A DNA stretch of 64,000 bases, from contig JACEUQ010000003.1 of NCBI GenBank assembly GCA_024998815.1, forward strand, positions 695,900 through 759,899, in the 5' to 3' direction. The DNA comes from Opitutus sp. Lineage in GTDB: Bacteria; Verrucomicrobiota; Verrucomicrobiia; Opitutales; Opitutaceae. Positions within the stretch are counted from its first letter, which is position 1. Each line of letters begins with the position of its first letter. This document shows positions 25,301-34,793 of the stretch, in pieces. The notes below the pieces were generated by a model that saw only the letters and a list, made by a program, of their open reading frames with translations, had not been told where the DNA came from and did no database searches. A program made the position numbers and the translations under genes.

Positions 25301-27080
25301 GGCTGGTGGTGTTTGGACTGGAGTGAACCAGCGAGATCGTGCCGGACTGGATGCCGGCGGCGGTGGGCAAGAACCGGACTTTCAACGTGACGCTGGCCGA
25401 AGGCGCGAGGACGAGCGGGAGCACGGGTGCGTTGACCAAGGTGAAGGCTGATGAACCAGCGAGGCTGAGTGAGGAAAGGGTGATGCTGGAGCTGTCGCGA
25501 TTGAGGAGGGTGAACGTGTGGACCGGGGCGTTGCCGGTGGGGAGGTTTACCTCGGTAGAGGGGAAGGAGGTGTCGTTCACAGCGGCGGCGGTGGTGTCGC
25601 CGGCGAGGATCGCTTCCGACAGGCCGGTCACGACAAGTCCGGTGGCCGGTATGGGTCGGCCGCTGCGTTCGTAGGCGCCGATGTCGGGAACAAAGTTGCG
25701 CGTGCGGGGGCCGCCGGTGATGTCGCTGTTTAGCGTGGCGACCCACGTGAGGGGGCCGTTGTAATTCGTCAGAGCGACGTCGATGGCCGGACTGGTCGAG
25801 CTGACGCCAAAATCCGCCGTGGATAAGTCGATATCAGCGTTAAGGAAAAGCGGATCGGCGGTGGTGTTGTTGGCCGTGTAAAAAGCGGCGTTCGCGTAGC
25901 CGCCGAAGTAGATATTGGAGCGGTAATCCACATTGGTGTTGGAGTTGCTCTGATTGTTGATCGGCCGATCGGGACGGGCGTAGCAGATGTTGTTATAGAT
26001 TCTGACGTTGACGCTCTCGCTGGCGAAGATCTCGCCGTAATCGAGCATCACTTGGCCGTTGTAGTAGGCGGTGTTGTGGACGATATCGACGTTGTCGCCA
26101 CGGTAGCTGTGGATGCCGGAGCCGCCGTTGTTCACGACGAGATTGCTGGCGACGAGGATGCGGCCGTTGTAGACGCCACGGGTGGAGCCGTTCTGGGTGT
26201 TTTGACTGTCGTCGATGATGATGCCGTTGCCGTCCGAGGGACGGCCGTAAGCGGTCCAATCCACCAGGGTCTTGTTGCCGAAGCAGCGGTTTCCGATGAC
26301 ATTAATGCGGTAGTTGGTCGTGTCGGCGGTTGCCGCATCGGGATAATTCCAAGCCTGCCAGATGCTGATACCGCTGGTCGCGAAGCGGGTGTACCAGGAG
26401 TTGTCCTCGACGGTGTTGTTTTCGATCTGGATGTAGTCGCTCTGGATGAAACTGATGCCGCCGCCGGGGAATTTGCTCACGGTGTTGCCGATGATGCGGA
26501 TATGGTGCGGGCGATTGGCGCTGGTGCGCGTGAGGACGATGATGCCGTTACTGTCGGTTTGATCACGGCCATCGCAGCTGATGCCGTTGCCGTTGTAGGT
26601 CGGAACCGGGGAGTTAGTCGATTCGCCGTTGGTGGCGGCGTCGGCGAGGAGCATCGTGGGGTCGTCGTTCCAGCCGAGGAGGGTGAGACCGGAAATCTCC
26701 ACATAGGCGGCGTTGTGGAGCTCGATCGCATTCCAGACCGCGCCGGCCTTGGTAACCTGGATCACCGGCGTTTCACCGGGATAATTTTTGACCGTCAACC
26801 AAGCTGTATCGGAGCCGCGATGGACGGTGGAAAACACCATCGGCACAGAGCCATCCGAGTAAATGTAGTTGCCGCCGCGTAGGAGCACGGTGTCGCCAGG
26901 GACAGCCTTGTTGAGCGCGGTCTGCGGCAACGCGAACGGTGCATTGATGGTGCCGGTGTTGATGTTGTTCGTGTCGTTGTCCTTATTAAGCCCAGGCGCG
27001 ACGTAGTAGGTCGCAGCGTGCAGACCCACCACACCGAATAACATCAGGATAAAACTCAGAACAGGGAGTTGGAGGGGCAT
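22323..27080 (-). CDS. Large secreted beta-helix / Ig / LamG / FnIII protein
   Basis: The start MPLQLPVLSFILMLFGVVGLHAA is chosen because it begins a signal peptide; the protein has 1,585 residues. Layout: parallel beta-helix (about 25-480, [37 protein letters not shown]), choice-of-anchor/ASH-like beta-sandwich domains (about 500-960), two Ig-like domains of the ...FYSGTTLLATDTTSPYTYTW type (about 1,000-1,180), a LamG-like lectin fold (about 1,190-1,375), FnIII (about 1,385-1,465), and a C-terminal module with DPDGDGIPNLLEYALGLSP. It is probably a surface-bound polysaccharide lyase or binding protein. It ends in an ATGA overlap with an esterase gene and follows the GH52 xylosidase gene by 34 bases. 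Its anchor part is nearly identical to the gene at 1-2,221. Confidence 0.85.
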   Translation of the reverse strand: MPLQLPVLSFILMLFGVVGLHAATYYVAPGLNKDNDTNNINTGTINAPFALPQTALNKAVPGDTVLLRGGNYIYSDGSVPMVFSTVHRGSDTAWLTVKNYPGETPVIQVTKAGAVWNAIELHNAAYVEISGLTLLGWNDDPTMLLADAATNGESTNSPVPTYNGNGISCDGRDQTDSNGIIVLTRTSANRPHHIRIIGNTVSKFPGGGISFIQSDYIQIENNTVEDNSWYTRFATSGISIWQAWNYPDAATADTTNYRINVIGNRCFGNKTLVDWTAYGRPSDGNGIIIDDSQNTQNGSTRGVYNGRILVASNLVVNNGGSGIHSYRGDNVDIVHNTAYYNGQVMLDYGEIFASESVNVRIYNNICYARPDRPINNQSNSNTNVDYRSNIYFGGYANAAFYTANNTTADPLFLNADIDLSTADFGVSSTSPAIDVALTNYNGPLTWVATLNSDITGGPRTRNFVPDIGAYERSGRPIPATGLVVTGLSEAILAGDTTAAAVNDTSFPSTEVNLPTGNAPVHTFTLLNRDSSSITLSSLSLAGSSAFTLVNAPVLPLVLAPSASVTLKVRFLPTAAGIQSGTISLVHSSPNTTSPFTFALSGTATQIPAAGFSASSLSATLPVTTSSTHNGFILTNRGSASLTWNAALPKVYTVADSLSPTGPSYAWVDISSTGQAINFGTNIFDNAFSSALSLGFAFPYFGTGYTQLCIDINGHVSFDLSKAGNTNRRYRVPSTLASMLATNNGLIPKSIAVFFDDLLLISGTSSVRYQQTDSNTFVVSWINVTFNADSGKAANLQRKLNFQVILKRDGTITAQYQGVTNTDGNYLIGIVNSLPTTGVNDSKQYVQYAYTANAVNSGLAVRFTPPPRAFDGTTNFAPGGSTNSWANFTGSTSGTLAPGASQTIPLAFNSTGLVSGLNYATSLTLTTNDTANSTLYIPVSLSVGGTSNLSPSVSLTQPSRNLTVQGAGSHITLTASASDPDGSITQVEFYSGTTLLATDTTSPYTYTWNSSTAGTHTITAKITDNRSVTVTSQGYIVTVVNLPPVISIAAPAADAVLPSGVPLTVTAAAADGDAGTLTKVEFYLNDVLTGTDFTAPFTLPWTPSTYGPVTIKAKAFDNSGASTTSATVNVTVVSPENPSVGLIAYWRLDETTGLNAPDQSGNARPLTLANSTNLTWSSSGRFRNALAVDGNTAAKASFDHPIFNAFSISAWVLGDVSSIASPRIIALPGNNGTGSNGYEVFFRRNTTNSVVDAQFTGGLGFSDGTGRFWWTIGLQTGVWYHIVVTFDGSSTSAPVYYINNTLYTTFGTGTAIGVPGVIASTSTIKGLIGNRVDTTRPYAGRIDQVRLYNRVLTASEVNTLYLDDGGPGAPANLSAAPATAGLLITWNPVTSTNGIVTYQLARSLSASGPFASGPFATLATNLGATSFTDTTTAPGTTYFYTLTATASGDTGPVSTTTSATTWTALQAWRNANLGSATATGNAADLADPDGDGIPNLLEYALGLSPSTTNPTGLPTSTLDPTGKLTLTFLRARSDVTYTVQGSSDLATWTDLATNPGTVSQTVAVAVTDKPPVGATKRFLRLRVTSP

Positions 27081-27114
27081 GGGGTAATGCGAGCGGAGGT
27101 TTATGGGGTAACGC

Positions 27115-29235
27115 TTAATCAAATACAGAATCCAGCCACAGCCAGGCGGTGACGCCGCGGGGGTAGTATTTGGAGCCCTTGGCCTCGCCTGAAACCATCT
27201 GGTCGCTCCAGGCGAAATACGTGTTGCGCGGATCGAGCAGCCAGGCGCGGTGCGCGGCGTCGGCGCGCGGATCGGCGGGGCGGGCAAAGACGGCGGGGGC
27301 GACGAATTGGCAGAGGTAGATTTTGCTCAGCCAGGAGTTGTCGTTGGTCGAGCTGAGTTTCCAGCCGCCGTCGGCAAAGAGACACACGCCGGGGACAAAC
27401 ACGGTGTCGAGGTGGGTGCGGAGGGCAGCGAGAAGACCCGCATACGGGCCGTCCGGCGCGAGCGCGTCGTCCAGGCCCCATTGCTGCGGGAAAACGAGAC
27501 CCTCGATGGCGGGGATGATGCGCGAGGTGTTGCCCTCGCCGAGGATCGCGGGGATGTAGCCCTCGGCGTTGAGGTGGCGGGCGATGGTCGCAGCGGCGAG
27601 CCCGGCCTGGCGCGTCGCGAGCGCGGCGGGTGCGGCGAGCTTGGTGGAGGCGAAGACCTCGCGCAGGCCGAGGTAAGCGGCCCAGGTTTTGACCGCGAGG
27701 TAGAGGTTGTTGCGCGCCTGGCCGAGGGAGGTGTCGAGCGAATCGTAAGTGGTGATCTCGGCGCCGCCGAGGCAGCGGGAGGAGTCGGCGCTCATGACGC
27801 CGTCGCGCTGGCGCGGATCGGGGTGGTCGCGGTTGACGAGACTGCGCAGACAGGCGCGGAAGGTCGGCAGGTTTTTCTTTAGCCAGGCGCGGTCGCTCGT
27901 GTGGCGCGTGTAGCTGACGGCGCAGCAGACCCAGTTGACGAGTTGCTCGTGGGTCATGTGGGAAAAGCAGCCGTGGAGGCCGAACTTTTCGTAGGATGAG
28001 TGGCGGGGTCGGGAGAAGCAGTTGGCCACGCCCATGTCGTGGGTGAAGCTGAGGCCGCCGGGATAGTCGCGGGTGTCGCCGGGGAGGCGCACGGTGTCGG
28101 TGTAGGCGTAGCGGCGGGAGAACCAATCGAGCTGGTTGCGCACGACCCACGGGTTTTGACGCAGCTCGTAGAAGAGGTGGTCCACCGTGAGATCGAAGGT
28201 ATTCAACATGCGATACTCGCCCTCGTTGACGGCCCAGAGCGGTTCGTCGGCGGCGGTGAGCAGAAACTCGGTCGAGCCGAAATAGCTGCGCACGGCATGG
28301 GCGAGTTGGAAGCGCTGGTCGTCGCTCAGCTTGGCAGCGGAGAGGCGGCGGTCGGCCGCAAGCGCGAGAGCGCGTTGCGTGTCGAAGGAGGCGAGCGCGT
28401 AGGTCGCGACGCTTTCGAGCGAAGGGAAAAACCGCGTGTAGTAATAACGCGCGGGCACCCCGGAGGTGACGATGCCCTCGCGGTGAAAACAGATCGCGAA
28501 GCGGAAGGTGCGGCGTTTGCCGGCGGGCACGGTGGCGAGGAGTGCGGCGGTGCCGCCGAGGCCAAAGGTGAGATTCTCCTCGCGGTCGGGGCGCAGGATC
28601 TGGTCGAGCGTGAACCCTTGGCCGGAGCGCACGCCGGGCGAGTCGCTCACAATGGCGGTGTTCACGCCCTGGCCGATGCCGGTGAATTTTCCGCGTGCAT
28701 CGGCATCGAGCCGGCGCATCGAGGCGAAGGGATTGGAGCCTTCGTAGCCGAAGAAAACGGTGCGGGCGCCGGTGCCGTGGCGGTTGTCGAGCGTGAGCTC
28801 GGCGAAGACGGCGGGCACCAGTGCGGTCTTGAGCGCAGCGGCGGAGGCACGCGCGGGATCGGGCACGGGTTTCGGCGCGGAATAAACGGTGAACGTCAAA
28901 TCGCCTGCGCGCCACGTGTCGGTGGCGAGGGCGAAGTCGCGCGCGAGGGCGGTGTCGGCGAAAGGGCGCACGAGGCCCGGCGCGGCCTGGGTGCCGGCGG
29001 AGACATCGTAGCGGAGGGCGGCGTCGGCGCTGTTGGCGAAGAAAGGCAGGGCCTCGTAGCCGGAGCCATCGGCCGATTCGGCACCGATGAAAAGGCTTTC
29101 GTTGGCGGGCCCGCCCAGCTCAAGCCCGAGACCGCCGCGCGGCCCGCGCTCACCGAGCGTGAAGGTGGCGAAGGCGCCAACGGGAGCGTGGTGGGCGTTG
29201 AAGAAAACACCCGAGGATTGCGTGGAAGTGGACAT
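27115..29235 (-). CDS. Beta-xylosidase, GH52
   Basis: At 706 residues it matches the usual GH52 length, with the conserved N-terminus FFNAHHAPVGAFATFTLGERG. The expected nucleophile is Glu338 in VNEGEYRMLNTFDLTVDH and the acid/base is Asp498 in TYDSLDTSLGQARNN, three residues offset from the Geobacillus enzyme (Glu335, Asp495). No signal peptide is seen, so it should release xylose from imported xylo-oligosaccharides in the cytoplasm. The ATG is preferred over a GTG one codon upstream. It lies 42 bases after the transporter stop and 34 bases before the beta-helix start, in a run of minus-strand genes that looks like one xylan-use operon. Confidence 0.92.
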   Translation of the reverse strand: MSTSTQSSGVFFNAHHAPVGAFATFTLGERGPRGGLGLELGGPANESLFIGAESADGSGYEALPFFANSADAALRYDVSAGTQAAPGLVRPFADTALARDFALATDTWRAGDLTFTVYSAPKPVPDPARASAAALKTALVPAVFAELTLDNRHGTGARTVFFGYEGSNPFASMRRLDADARGKFTGIGQGVNTAIVSDSPGVRSGQGFTLDQILRPDREENLTFGLGGTAALLATVPAGKRRTFRFAICFHREGIVTSGVPARYYYTRFFPSLESVATYALASFDTQRALALAADRRLSAAKLSDDQRFQLAHAVRSYFGSTEFLLTAADEPLWAVNEGEYRMLNTFDLTVDHLFYELRQNPWVVRNQLDWFSRRYAYTDTVRLPGDTRDYPGGLSFTHDMGVANCFSRPRHSSYEKFGLHGCFSHMTHEQLVNWVCCAVSYTRHTSDRAWLKKNLPTFRACLRSLVNRDHPDPRQRDGVMSADSSRCLGGAEITTYDSLDTSLGQARNNLYLAVKTWAAYLGLREVFASTKLAAPAALATRQAGLAAATIARHLNAEGYIPAILGEGNTSRIIPAIEGLVFPQQWGLDDALAPDGPYAGLLAALRTHLDTVFVPGVCLFADGGWKLSSTNDNSWLSKIYLCQFVAPAVFARPADPRADAAHRAWLLDPRNTYFAWSDQMVSGEAKGSKYYPRGVTAWLWLDSVFD

Positions 29236-29277
29236 CACGGTGGTAAAAAACGTTGAGGAGAGCGCGGCCCAAGTGGG

Positions 29278-30732
29278 TCAGAGCCGGCCGCGGCGCTCCT
29301 CCAACTCGGCGCGGATCTGCGTCATGCGCAGGGGTGTAAGCGGATAACGCCCGAGGACGATCAGGCCCGCCACAAACAGCCCGGGAGGAAGCAAGGCATA
29401 GACGAGGCGCATCTGCGTAAAGGCCTCGGCCGTCTGCGCCGCCGCCTGGGCAACCTCGAAGCCACACCACACCACCAACGGGCCGGCGAGCCCGATGCCC
29501 GCCGAGAAGCTGGCCTTTACGATCCAAGAGAATATCGAGGCGAACGCCCCTTCGCGGCGTTCGCCCGTGCGCGTCTCGTCGAAATCAACCACGTCGCCAT
29601 TGATCGACGGGATGATCATCCAGATACCCGTGAATGCAGGCGAGGCCAGCACGCCGTTGACAATAGAAAGCCAAGGGTAATCGGGCGTAAACATCCACCA
29701 CTTCGTCGCCATGCCAAAAGTCACGAGCGCCATGGCGCCGATCAATGTATTCTTTTTTCCATAACGGCGGCAGAGGTAATTAAAGACCGGTATAGACAGC
29801 AGCCCGAGGATCGTCGAAAGCGTCGATTCCACCCCTTGCAGCTTCGCGGCCAGCGCCTGGTTGCCCTCGGCCACGTAATAGAGCTTCAGGTAAAACCCCA
29901 AGCCACTGGACAACATGCTGCCGACACAAAAAAGGAGCGTAAAAACACCGATCAACACGAAGGGGCGGTTGGTGAACGTCCACTTGAAGTTGTCCTTCAG
30001 CGACACGCGGCCCTGCTTCGACGCCGCCTTGTAGAATCGCTCCTTTACATAAATCGCCGGAAGCAGCCCCACGACGATAATCAGCACGCCCACCACGATG
30101 GATAACGAGCGAACACCGCCCACGGCATCGGGCACGCCCGACACCACGGGTGCGAAAAACGGCAGCTGAGCCAGATACCACGCCCAGCCGATGGTCAGGC
30201 CCGCGCAGGTTTGGAAAAAGGTCCGATACCCGCTTACGTTGGTGCGTTCATTCTGATCCGGCGTGATCTCCAGCAGCATGCTCTGGTAGGGCATCGCCCA
30301 GACCGTGAAGCAGGTGTAGAACAAGAGCCCGGTCCCGAGCAGCCACGCGAGCAATGCGGGGTGGCTCCAATCGCGGCCGGCGTGCCACAACAGCGGGAAG
30401 GTAAGCCCGGTCAAAATCGCGCCTACCACGATGAAGGGCTTGCGCCGGCCGAAACGCGAACGCGTGTTGTCCGACACCCAGCCCATGATCGGATCGATGA
30501 TCGCGTCGTAGAGCCTAAAGATGAACATCGCCAGGCTCACCATCGCGGGCGAAAGCCCCATGCCCGTGACAAAAATCGGCGTGGCCAGCTGGCTGGGCAA
30601 TTGCGACGACCAGTTATCCACCGCGCCGGCCGCACCGTAGGCGAGCTTCGCCTTCATGGGCACGCGATCCTCTTGCGGAGTGCCGTCCGGGAGTGCTGAA
30701 GTCTTGGTGGAAATAGAATTTAAGGCGGCCAT
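29278..30732 (-). CDS. GPH-family MFS sugar symporter
   Basis: The 484-residue form starts at MAALNSISTKTSALP; a longer frame upstream is not supported. It is strongly similar to the transporter at 5,486-6,970, including YDAIIDPIMGWVSDNTRSRFGRRKPF, WAMPYQSMLLEITPDQNERT and GERREGAFASIFSWIVKASFS. About 12 transmembrane helices are visible. It probably imports xylo-oligosaccharides for the following GH52 beta-xylosidase (gene order inference). It begins 41 bases after the end of the broken GH5-like gene. Confidence 0.88.
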   Translation of the reverse strand: MAALNSISTKTSALPDGTPQEDRVPMKAKLAYGAAGAVDNWSSQLPSQLATPIFVTGMGLSPAMVSLAMFIFRLYDAIIDPIMGWVSDNTRSRFGRRKPFIVVGAILTGLTFPLLWHAGRDWSHPALLAWLLGTGLLFYTCFTVWAMPYQSMLLEITPDQNERTNVSGYRTFFQTCAGLTIGWAWYLAQLPFFAPVVSGVPDAVGGVRSLSIVVGVLIIVVGLLPAIYVKERFYKAASKQGRVSLKDNFKWTFTNRPFVLIGVFTLLFCVGSMLSSGLGFYLKLYYVAEGNQALAAKLQGVESTLSTILGLLSIPVFNYLCRRYGKKNTLIGAMALVTFGMATKWWMFTPDYPWLSIVNGVLASPAFTGIWMIIPSINGDVVDFDETRTGERREGAFASIFSWIVKASFSAGIGLAGPLVVWCGFEVAQAAAQTAEAFTQMRLVYALLPPGLFVAGLIVLGRYPLTPLRMTQIRAELEERRGRL

Positions 30733-30773
30733 GAATGGGGTAGTGATCGATGAGGAGATTTGATTCCAGCGGT

Positions 30774-32471
30774 TCACGTAGAGGATGCGGTGGACGGCTG
30801 CGTCACCCAGGCCTTGAACCACGCCGCCCAGCGGTCGCCTGAGGCGAGGGAAACACCGCGCGCCTCGGCCGCAGCGTCTTCCACTGAGTGCAGGCAGTAG
30901 GCGAAGGTGCCTTCGCCGTGCGACTGACGGAGGACGACTGCGTGACCGTCGGAATCGCGTGCCAACACCTCGGCCGTCATCGGCTTCACCACATAGCGTG
31001 CTTGGCGAGGCGACGGGGGCATGATCCAGCTTTCGTCAGCCCACTTCACCGAGACACGGGTGTTCAGCGCGTAATCCGCGATACGGGCCCCGACGATGCG
31101 GGCAAAATCATGGCCCCAGCTGAGGGCCAGCACCCCATGCCAGATGAATTGGCCCCCCTCGGCCACCCAGGCCATGATCGACGCCAGTTCGGCAGTCCTT
31201 AACGAGTCGCCCACGAATAAGACCGGCATTTCTCCCGGTGCCGGCATATCCGCGCGTTTGACGATGCAAGGCGCCAAACCCGCCTCCAACGAGAGATGCC
31301 ACGCCATTCCCATGCGACGACCCAAGAGGCTCGGTGCGTTGGCGTGCCGCAGGTGCTCGGGTGCGTGCGGTGCCGTGTCATCGGGGATGTAGAGCGCGAT
31401 TCCCGCCTTGGCCGGCACTGGCAGGGACGCCGGGTCGGCCGCCCAGCCGGTCATCAGGCGCAACGCGTGCTCAAGACCAGCCTTGAGTCGGCCCTCGCGA
31501 TCCACGAGCCCCAGACTGCGCTCCTGCTCACACAACTCGTAGGGGTGCTCCTGAGAATCGATGTCGTTCAGGCACCACCAGAGCATGCCGTTGACACCGG
31601 TCGCGGCCACTGCGGGCAACACCTCCGCCAAGTAGGCGCGCTGCTCCTCGACCGCGAGCGTGAGAAAGCTGCCGAACTCCTGAAAGAACACCGGCCCGTG
31701 CGCGCGGGCGTAGGCACAGAAAAACGGCGACATCCGGCGAGACAATGGGTCCGCCATACCGCCGATCGGCAGGCACGACCAGTTTGATACCGGATAATTG
31801 TGAATGCTAAAAAGATCAGTGCCTGGCTGATTGTCGAACGACCACGGCGTGTCGCTCACCACTTGGTTGAGTTCGCATCCGCTCACCATGAGCACTCCAG
31901 TCATTTCCGCGCGCACCGCCGCGCAGATGCGGTCGCACCAGGCTCCGACGGCGCCACGACCGGCGGCATTGGACTCGGGCAGGCAATTCAACTCGTTGCC
32001 CAGGTCCACCGTGAAGATACAGTCGCGATAACGCGCGAACACCTTCGCCGCCTTGCGCGCGAAAGCCTCCGAGCGCTCGATCATCTCCGGATCGCTAAAG
32101 AGGTTGCGCTCGCCTTTCCAACGGGGCCAGAAAATGCCTCCGCTCATCCACCCCACAAACAGCGACGGATTCACGTGCAGACGACGTTTTGCACACTGCG
32201 CAAGCAACCAATCGAGGCGATCGAACTGGACCTCGTCGTAGCGGCCCGACTCCGGCTCGAAGTCCTGCCAGCGCAGGAAAAAGCGGATCGCGTTCAACCC
32301 CAGCGAGGCGAGGGTATCGAGATCGCGCGCCACTTCGTCTGCATCCCAGCGCTCCCACATCCGCAGGCCTGACGACGCGGGCCATTAGTTCACACCGACC
32401 GGAAAGATCCGGGTGCCTTCGCGTGTGAAAAATCCATTCGAGTCAATACGGTAAGGAGTGGGTGACGACAT
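30774..32471 (-). pseudogene. GH5-like (clan GH-A) glycosidase gene with one in-frame stop
   Basis: A frame of 566 codons starts at the ATG at 32,471 (MSSPTPYRIDSNGFFTREG) and is broken only by TAA at 32,385-32,387, in the conserved context FPVGVN-stop-WPASSGLRMWERWD, where relatives have GVNYWP. Without it the protein is a TIM-barrel glycosidase with acid/base Glu in DLGNELNC and nucleophile Glu in FFQEFGSF, plus a C-terminal ~200-residue beta-galactosidase-like glutamine-amidotransferase/beta domain. Translation from the internal ATG at 32,360 would lose the first barrel strand. One base (TAC or TAT to TAA) explains it, so it is a very recent mutation, a sequencing error or readthrough. Neighbours are a GPH transporter (downstream) and a GH36 gene (upstream). 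Confidence 0.75.
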
Positions 32472-32552
32472 GCTGCAGCGGTGCTGAGGGTGAGGTGAGT
32501 GGTGGGCGTTGAAGAAAAGGGGAAGACGGGGTTCAGGCATGGGCGGAGCATA

Positions 32553-34739
32553 TTAGCCGCGTTTGAGATGCAGAATCAGCGCGGAGAAGTCGGCGGACAC
32601 GGTGAGCGAGAGGCCTGCGGGTGTCGGTTCGGCGGATACATCGACGCCGGAGCTTGCAGCAATGCTCCAGCCGGAGCCCTCGGGCCAAGGGAGTTGCGCG
32701 GTGGTGCCGGCGCTGGCTTCGAAGGCGTGAAACACCACGAGGGCTTCGTCGCCCGCCGTGCGCACCACGGCCTGCCAGCCTCGCGGGTGGCGGCGGCTAG
32801 GGCCAATCTCGCGAAGGAGCCGCGACCGGCCGTCACGAATGATGGGGGATATGCGTTTGTAGAGTTCGAGCACGCTGCGCACGTGGCGGATTTGTTCTTC
32901 GTTTAAGTCGGCCACCTCGCCGGAGAGGCAGGCGCGGCCCAGGAAACACGCCGCGAGCTTGTAATGCAGCCGGCGCATGGAATCCGAGGGATGAAGGACG
33001 GCCCAAGTCTGGTTTTGCCTAGGCAGGATGAGGCGATGGAGGTCGGCGGAGATGATCGGCAGATCCACCGGCTCGTGGGCGTCGCTGAAGGACGCCATGG
33101 CGCCGAGCGCGAGGAACGAGGGCTCCAGACGGTGGCCGCCGGAGGCGCAGATCTCGATCACGAGATCGGGCAACTCGGAACGCAGGCGGCTAAAAAAGCG
33201 CTGCACGCCGTCGAGATGCGCGCGGAGCCCCTCGCCGAGGCCGTCGGGGTGATCGCACCCTATACCGATGGTGTCGTTGTAATCGACTTTTAGATACTCG
33301 AAGCCGTCTTCGCGCAGGCGGGCGATGACTTTTTCAGCCAGGTAGTCGTGGGTCCACGGGTCGGTGAAATCCCAGAAGCGGCGTGGGCCGACCTGGAGCA
33401 CGCGGCCGTCGCGTCGAAGCTGGTGATCGGTGAGCAGCCAGGCGGCGCTGCCCTCGGTGCATACCTCGAACTCAAACCAGATGCCCGGTCGCAGCCCGAG
33501 CTTTTTCAACGATCGGACGACGGGGGCCAGTCCTTGGGGAAAGCGATCCATGGCAATGTTCCAATCGCCGTTGATCTGGAATCCTCCCGGAGGTTTTTCC
33601 GCCCAACCGTCGTCGATGACGAATATATCCACCGGCAGTTCGCGCAGCACGTTGGCGGTGCGCAAGATGAACTCTGGGGTGGGTTTACCCCACGATGAGC
33701 ACCACTCGTTGAAGATCACGGGGAGATCGCGCTCGATGACGGGAACCGATTTCAGCGGCTTGGCCTGCATGGAAGTGAGGCGCTGGCAGCAGGTGTCGAA
33801 ATCGGCGGTCGATACGGTCAACCAGGCCGGAAGAGTGGTGAAGGTTTCCCCCGGCTGGATGGTTTTCTTCCAATGGCCGAATTCTCGGTCCGCCAGTCCG
33901 CCCGAGATGGAGAGACGATCGTCGCCGCGACGAAAGATCTCCATCTGCCATGAGCCCGGGGCGTGAAGCTGGGCGGCCCAGAAGACCCCGGCCCCGGCGT
34001 CTTCCACGGCCACGAAGGGAAACCAGCCGCGCACGGGCAGGGAGCCGACCTGGCCGTAACGCTCGCTGGTGACGCCGAAACCGCCCCAGGACCGTTCGAG
34101 ATGGAGGTCTTCGATGCGGACGCGCTCATGACGGCCCTCGTCGGCCCAGCAGGAGCGGAAGCGATGCACCCAGAGGCGTTCGGAAGCATCGGCGACGTGG
34201 AACGGGGTCAGATGGCCGAGACAAAAACTCGAAAGCATTTCGAGCGTGAGGGCGTTGTCGCCTTGGTTTGAAAACTCGGTCCACACCGTAACCGATTCGT
34301 CGCCCGGCTGGTGCAGGAGGTGGTGGATGCAAGAGAAGTTTCGCGCGCCGCTGAGTTCGGTGCGGACCCGCAAGCTGCCGTCGGGTGCGTGTTGCGCGGT
34401 TTGGCTGGTCAGGCGCAGGCCGTCCACGGTGGGATTTTGGCGCATGCTGCGACCGCCGGTGAAGGCGTTGCCCTGAGGATCCTCCGCGAGCTTGAGCTGC
34501 ACCAGCGAGTGTTCTCCGCGGGAGGCCGGTTGAGGCTGCCAGGCGAGGGGCGTGTGCACGGTTTCGGGGCCGGAGTGATGCGCACGCGGAGTAGCCTCGT
34601 TCGCGAGATGGGAATGCGGCATGAGCCGCAGGCCCACCGCGTGTGTGACCGGGTCGAGCACGTAGATGGCGTCGAAATCGCCGCAGGCGTAGGCGACGCG
34701 GGGCTGGCTGGCGGAAAGAGTGAGTGCGGGTGAAATCAT
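32553..34739 (-). CDS. Alpha-galactosidase, GH36
   Basis: The 728-residue protein has the GH36 plan: N-terminal beta-supersandwich (about 1-330), TIM barrel with IDDGWAEKP and WFEFEVCTEGS, and a C-terminal beta domain. The nucleophile is Asp486 in YLKVDYNDT and the acid/base is Asp553 in ASFSDAHEP. No signal peptide is visible, suggesting intracellular release of galactose from galacto-oligosaccharides or galactosylated hemicellulose fragments. It is 54 bases downstream of a probable fucosidase-type gene and upstream of the interrupted GH5-like gene, all on the minus strand. Confidence 0.88.
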   Translation of the reverse strand: MISPALTLSASQPRVAYACGDFDAIYVLDPVTHAVGLRLMPHSHLANEATPRAHHSGPETVHTPLAWQPQPASRGEHSLVQLKLAEDPQGNAFTGGRSMRQNPTVDGLRLTSQTAQHAPDGSLRVRTELSGARNFSCIHHLLHQPGDESVTVWTEFSNQGDNALTLEMLSSFCLGHLTPFHVADASERLWVHRFRSCWADEGRHERVRIEDLHLERSWGGFGVTSERYGQVGSLPVRGWFPFVAVEDAGAGVFWAAQLHAPGSWQMEIFRRGDDRLSISGGLADREFGHWKKTIQPGETFTTLPAWLTVSTADFDTCCQRLTSMQAKPLKSVPVIERDLPVIFNEWCSSWGKPTPEFILRTANVLRELPVDIFVIDDGWAEKPPGGFQINGDWNIAMDRFPQGLAPVVRSLKKLGLRPGIWFEFEVCTEGSAAWLLTDHQLRRDGRVLQVGPRRFWDFTDPWTHDYLAEKVIARLREDGFEYLKVDYNDTIGIGCDHPDGLGEGLRAHLDGVQRFFSRLRSELPDLVIEICASGGHRLEPSFLALGAMASFSDAHEPVDLPIISADLHRLILPRQNQTWAVLHPSDSMRRLHYKLAACFLGRACLSGEVADLNEEQIRHVRSVLELYKRISPIIRDGRSRLLREIGPSRRHPRGWQAVVRTAGDEALVVFHAFEASAGTTAQLPWPEGSGWSIAASSGVDVSAEPTPAGLSLTVSADFSALILHLKRG

Positions 34740-34793
34740 AAATTACAATAAGGGAATGTGGGATCGTGGGAGTGACTGAGGGAGCGGGGAAAT

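Noticed and set aside
27119-28915. 598-codon frame on the same strand as the GH52 gene
   Set aside because: Arg/Pro-rich +1 frame of the beta-xylosidase gene; the other frame carries the conserved catalytic motifs.
30774-32360. Intact 528-residue enzyme starting at Met 32,360
   Set aside because: Conserved in-frame sequence upstream (signature FFTREGTRIFPVGVN then WPASSG) shows the real gene starts at 32,471 and is interrupted by a stop.
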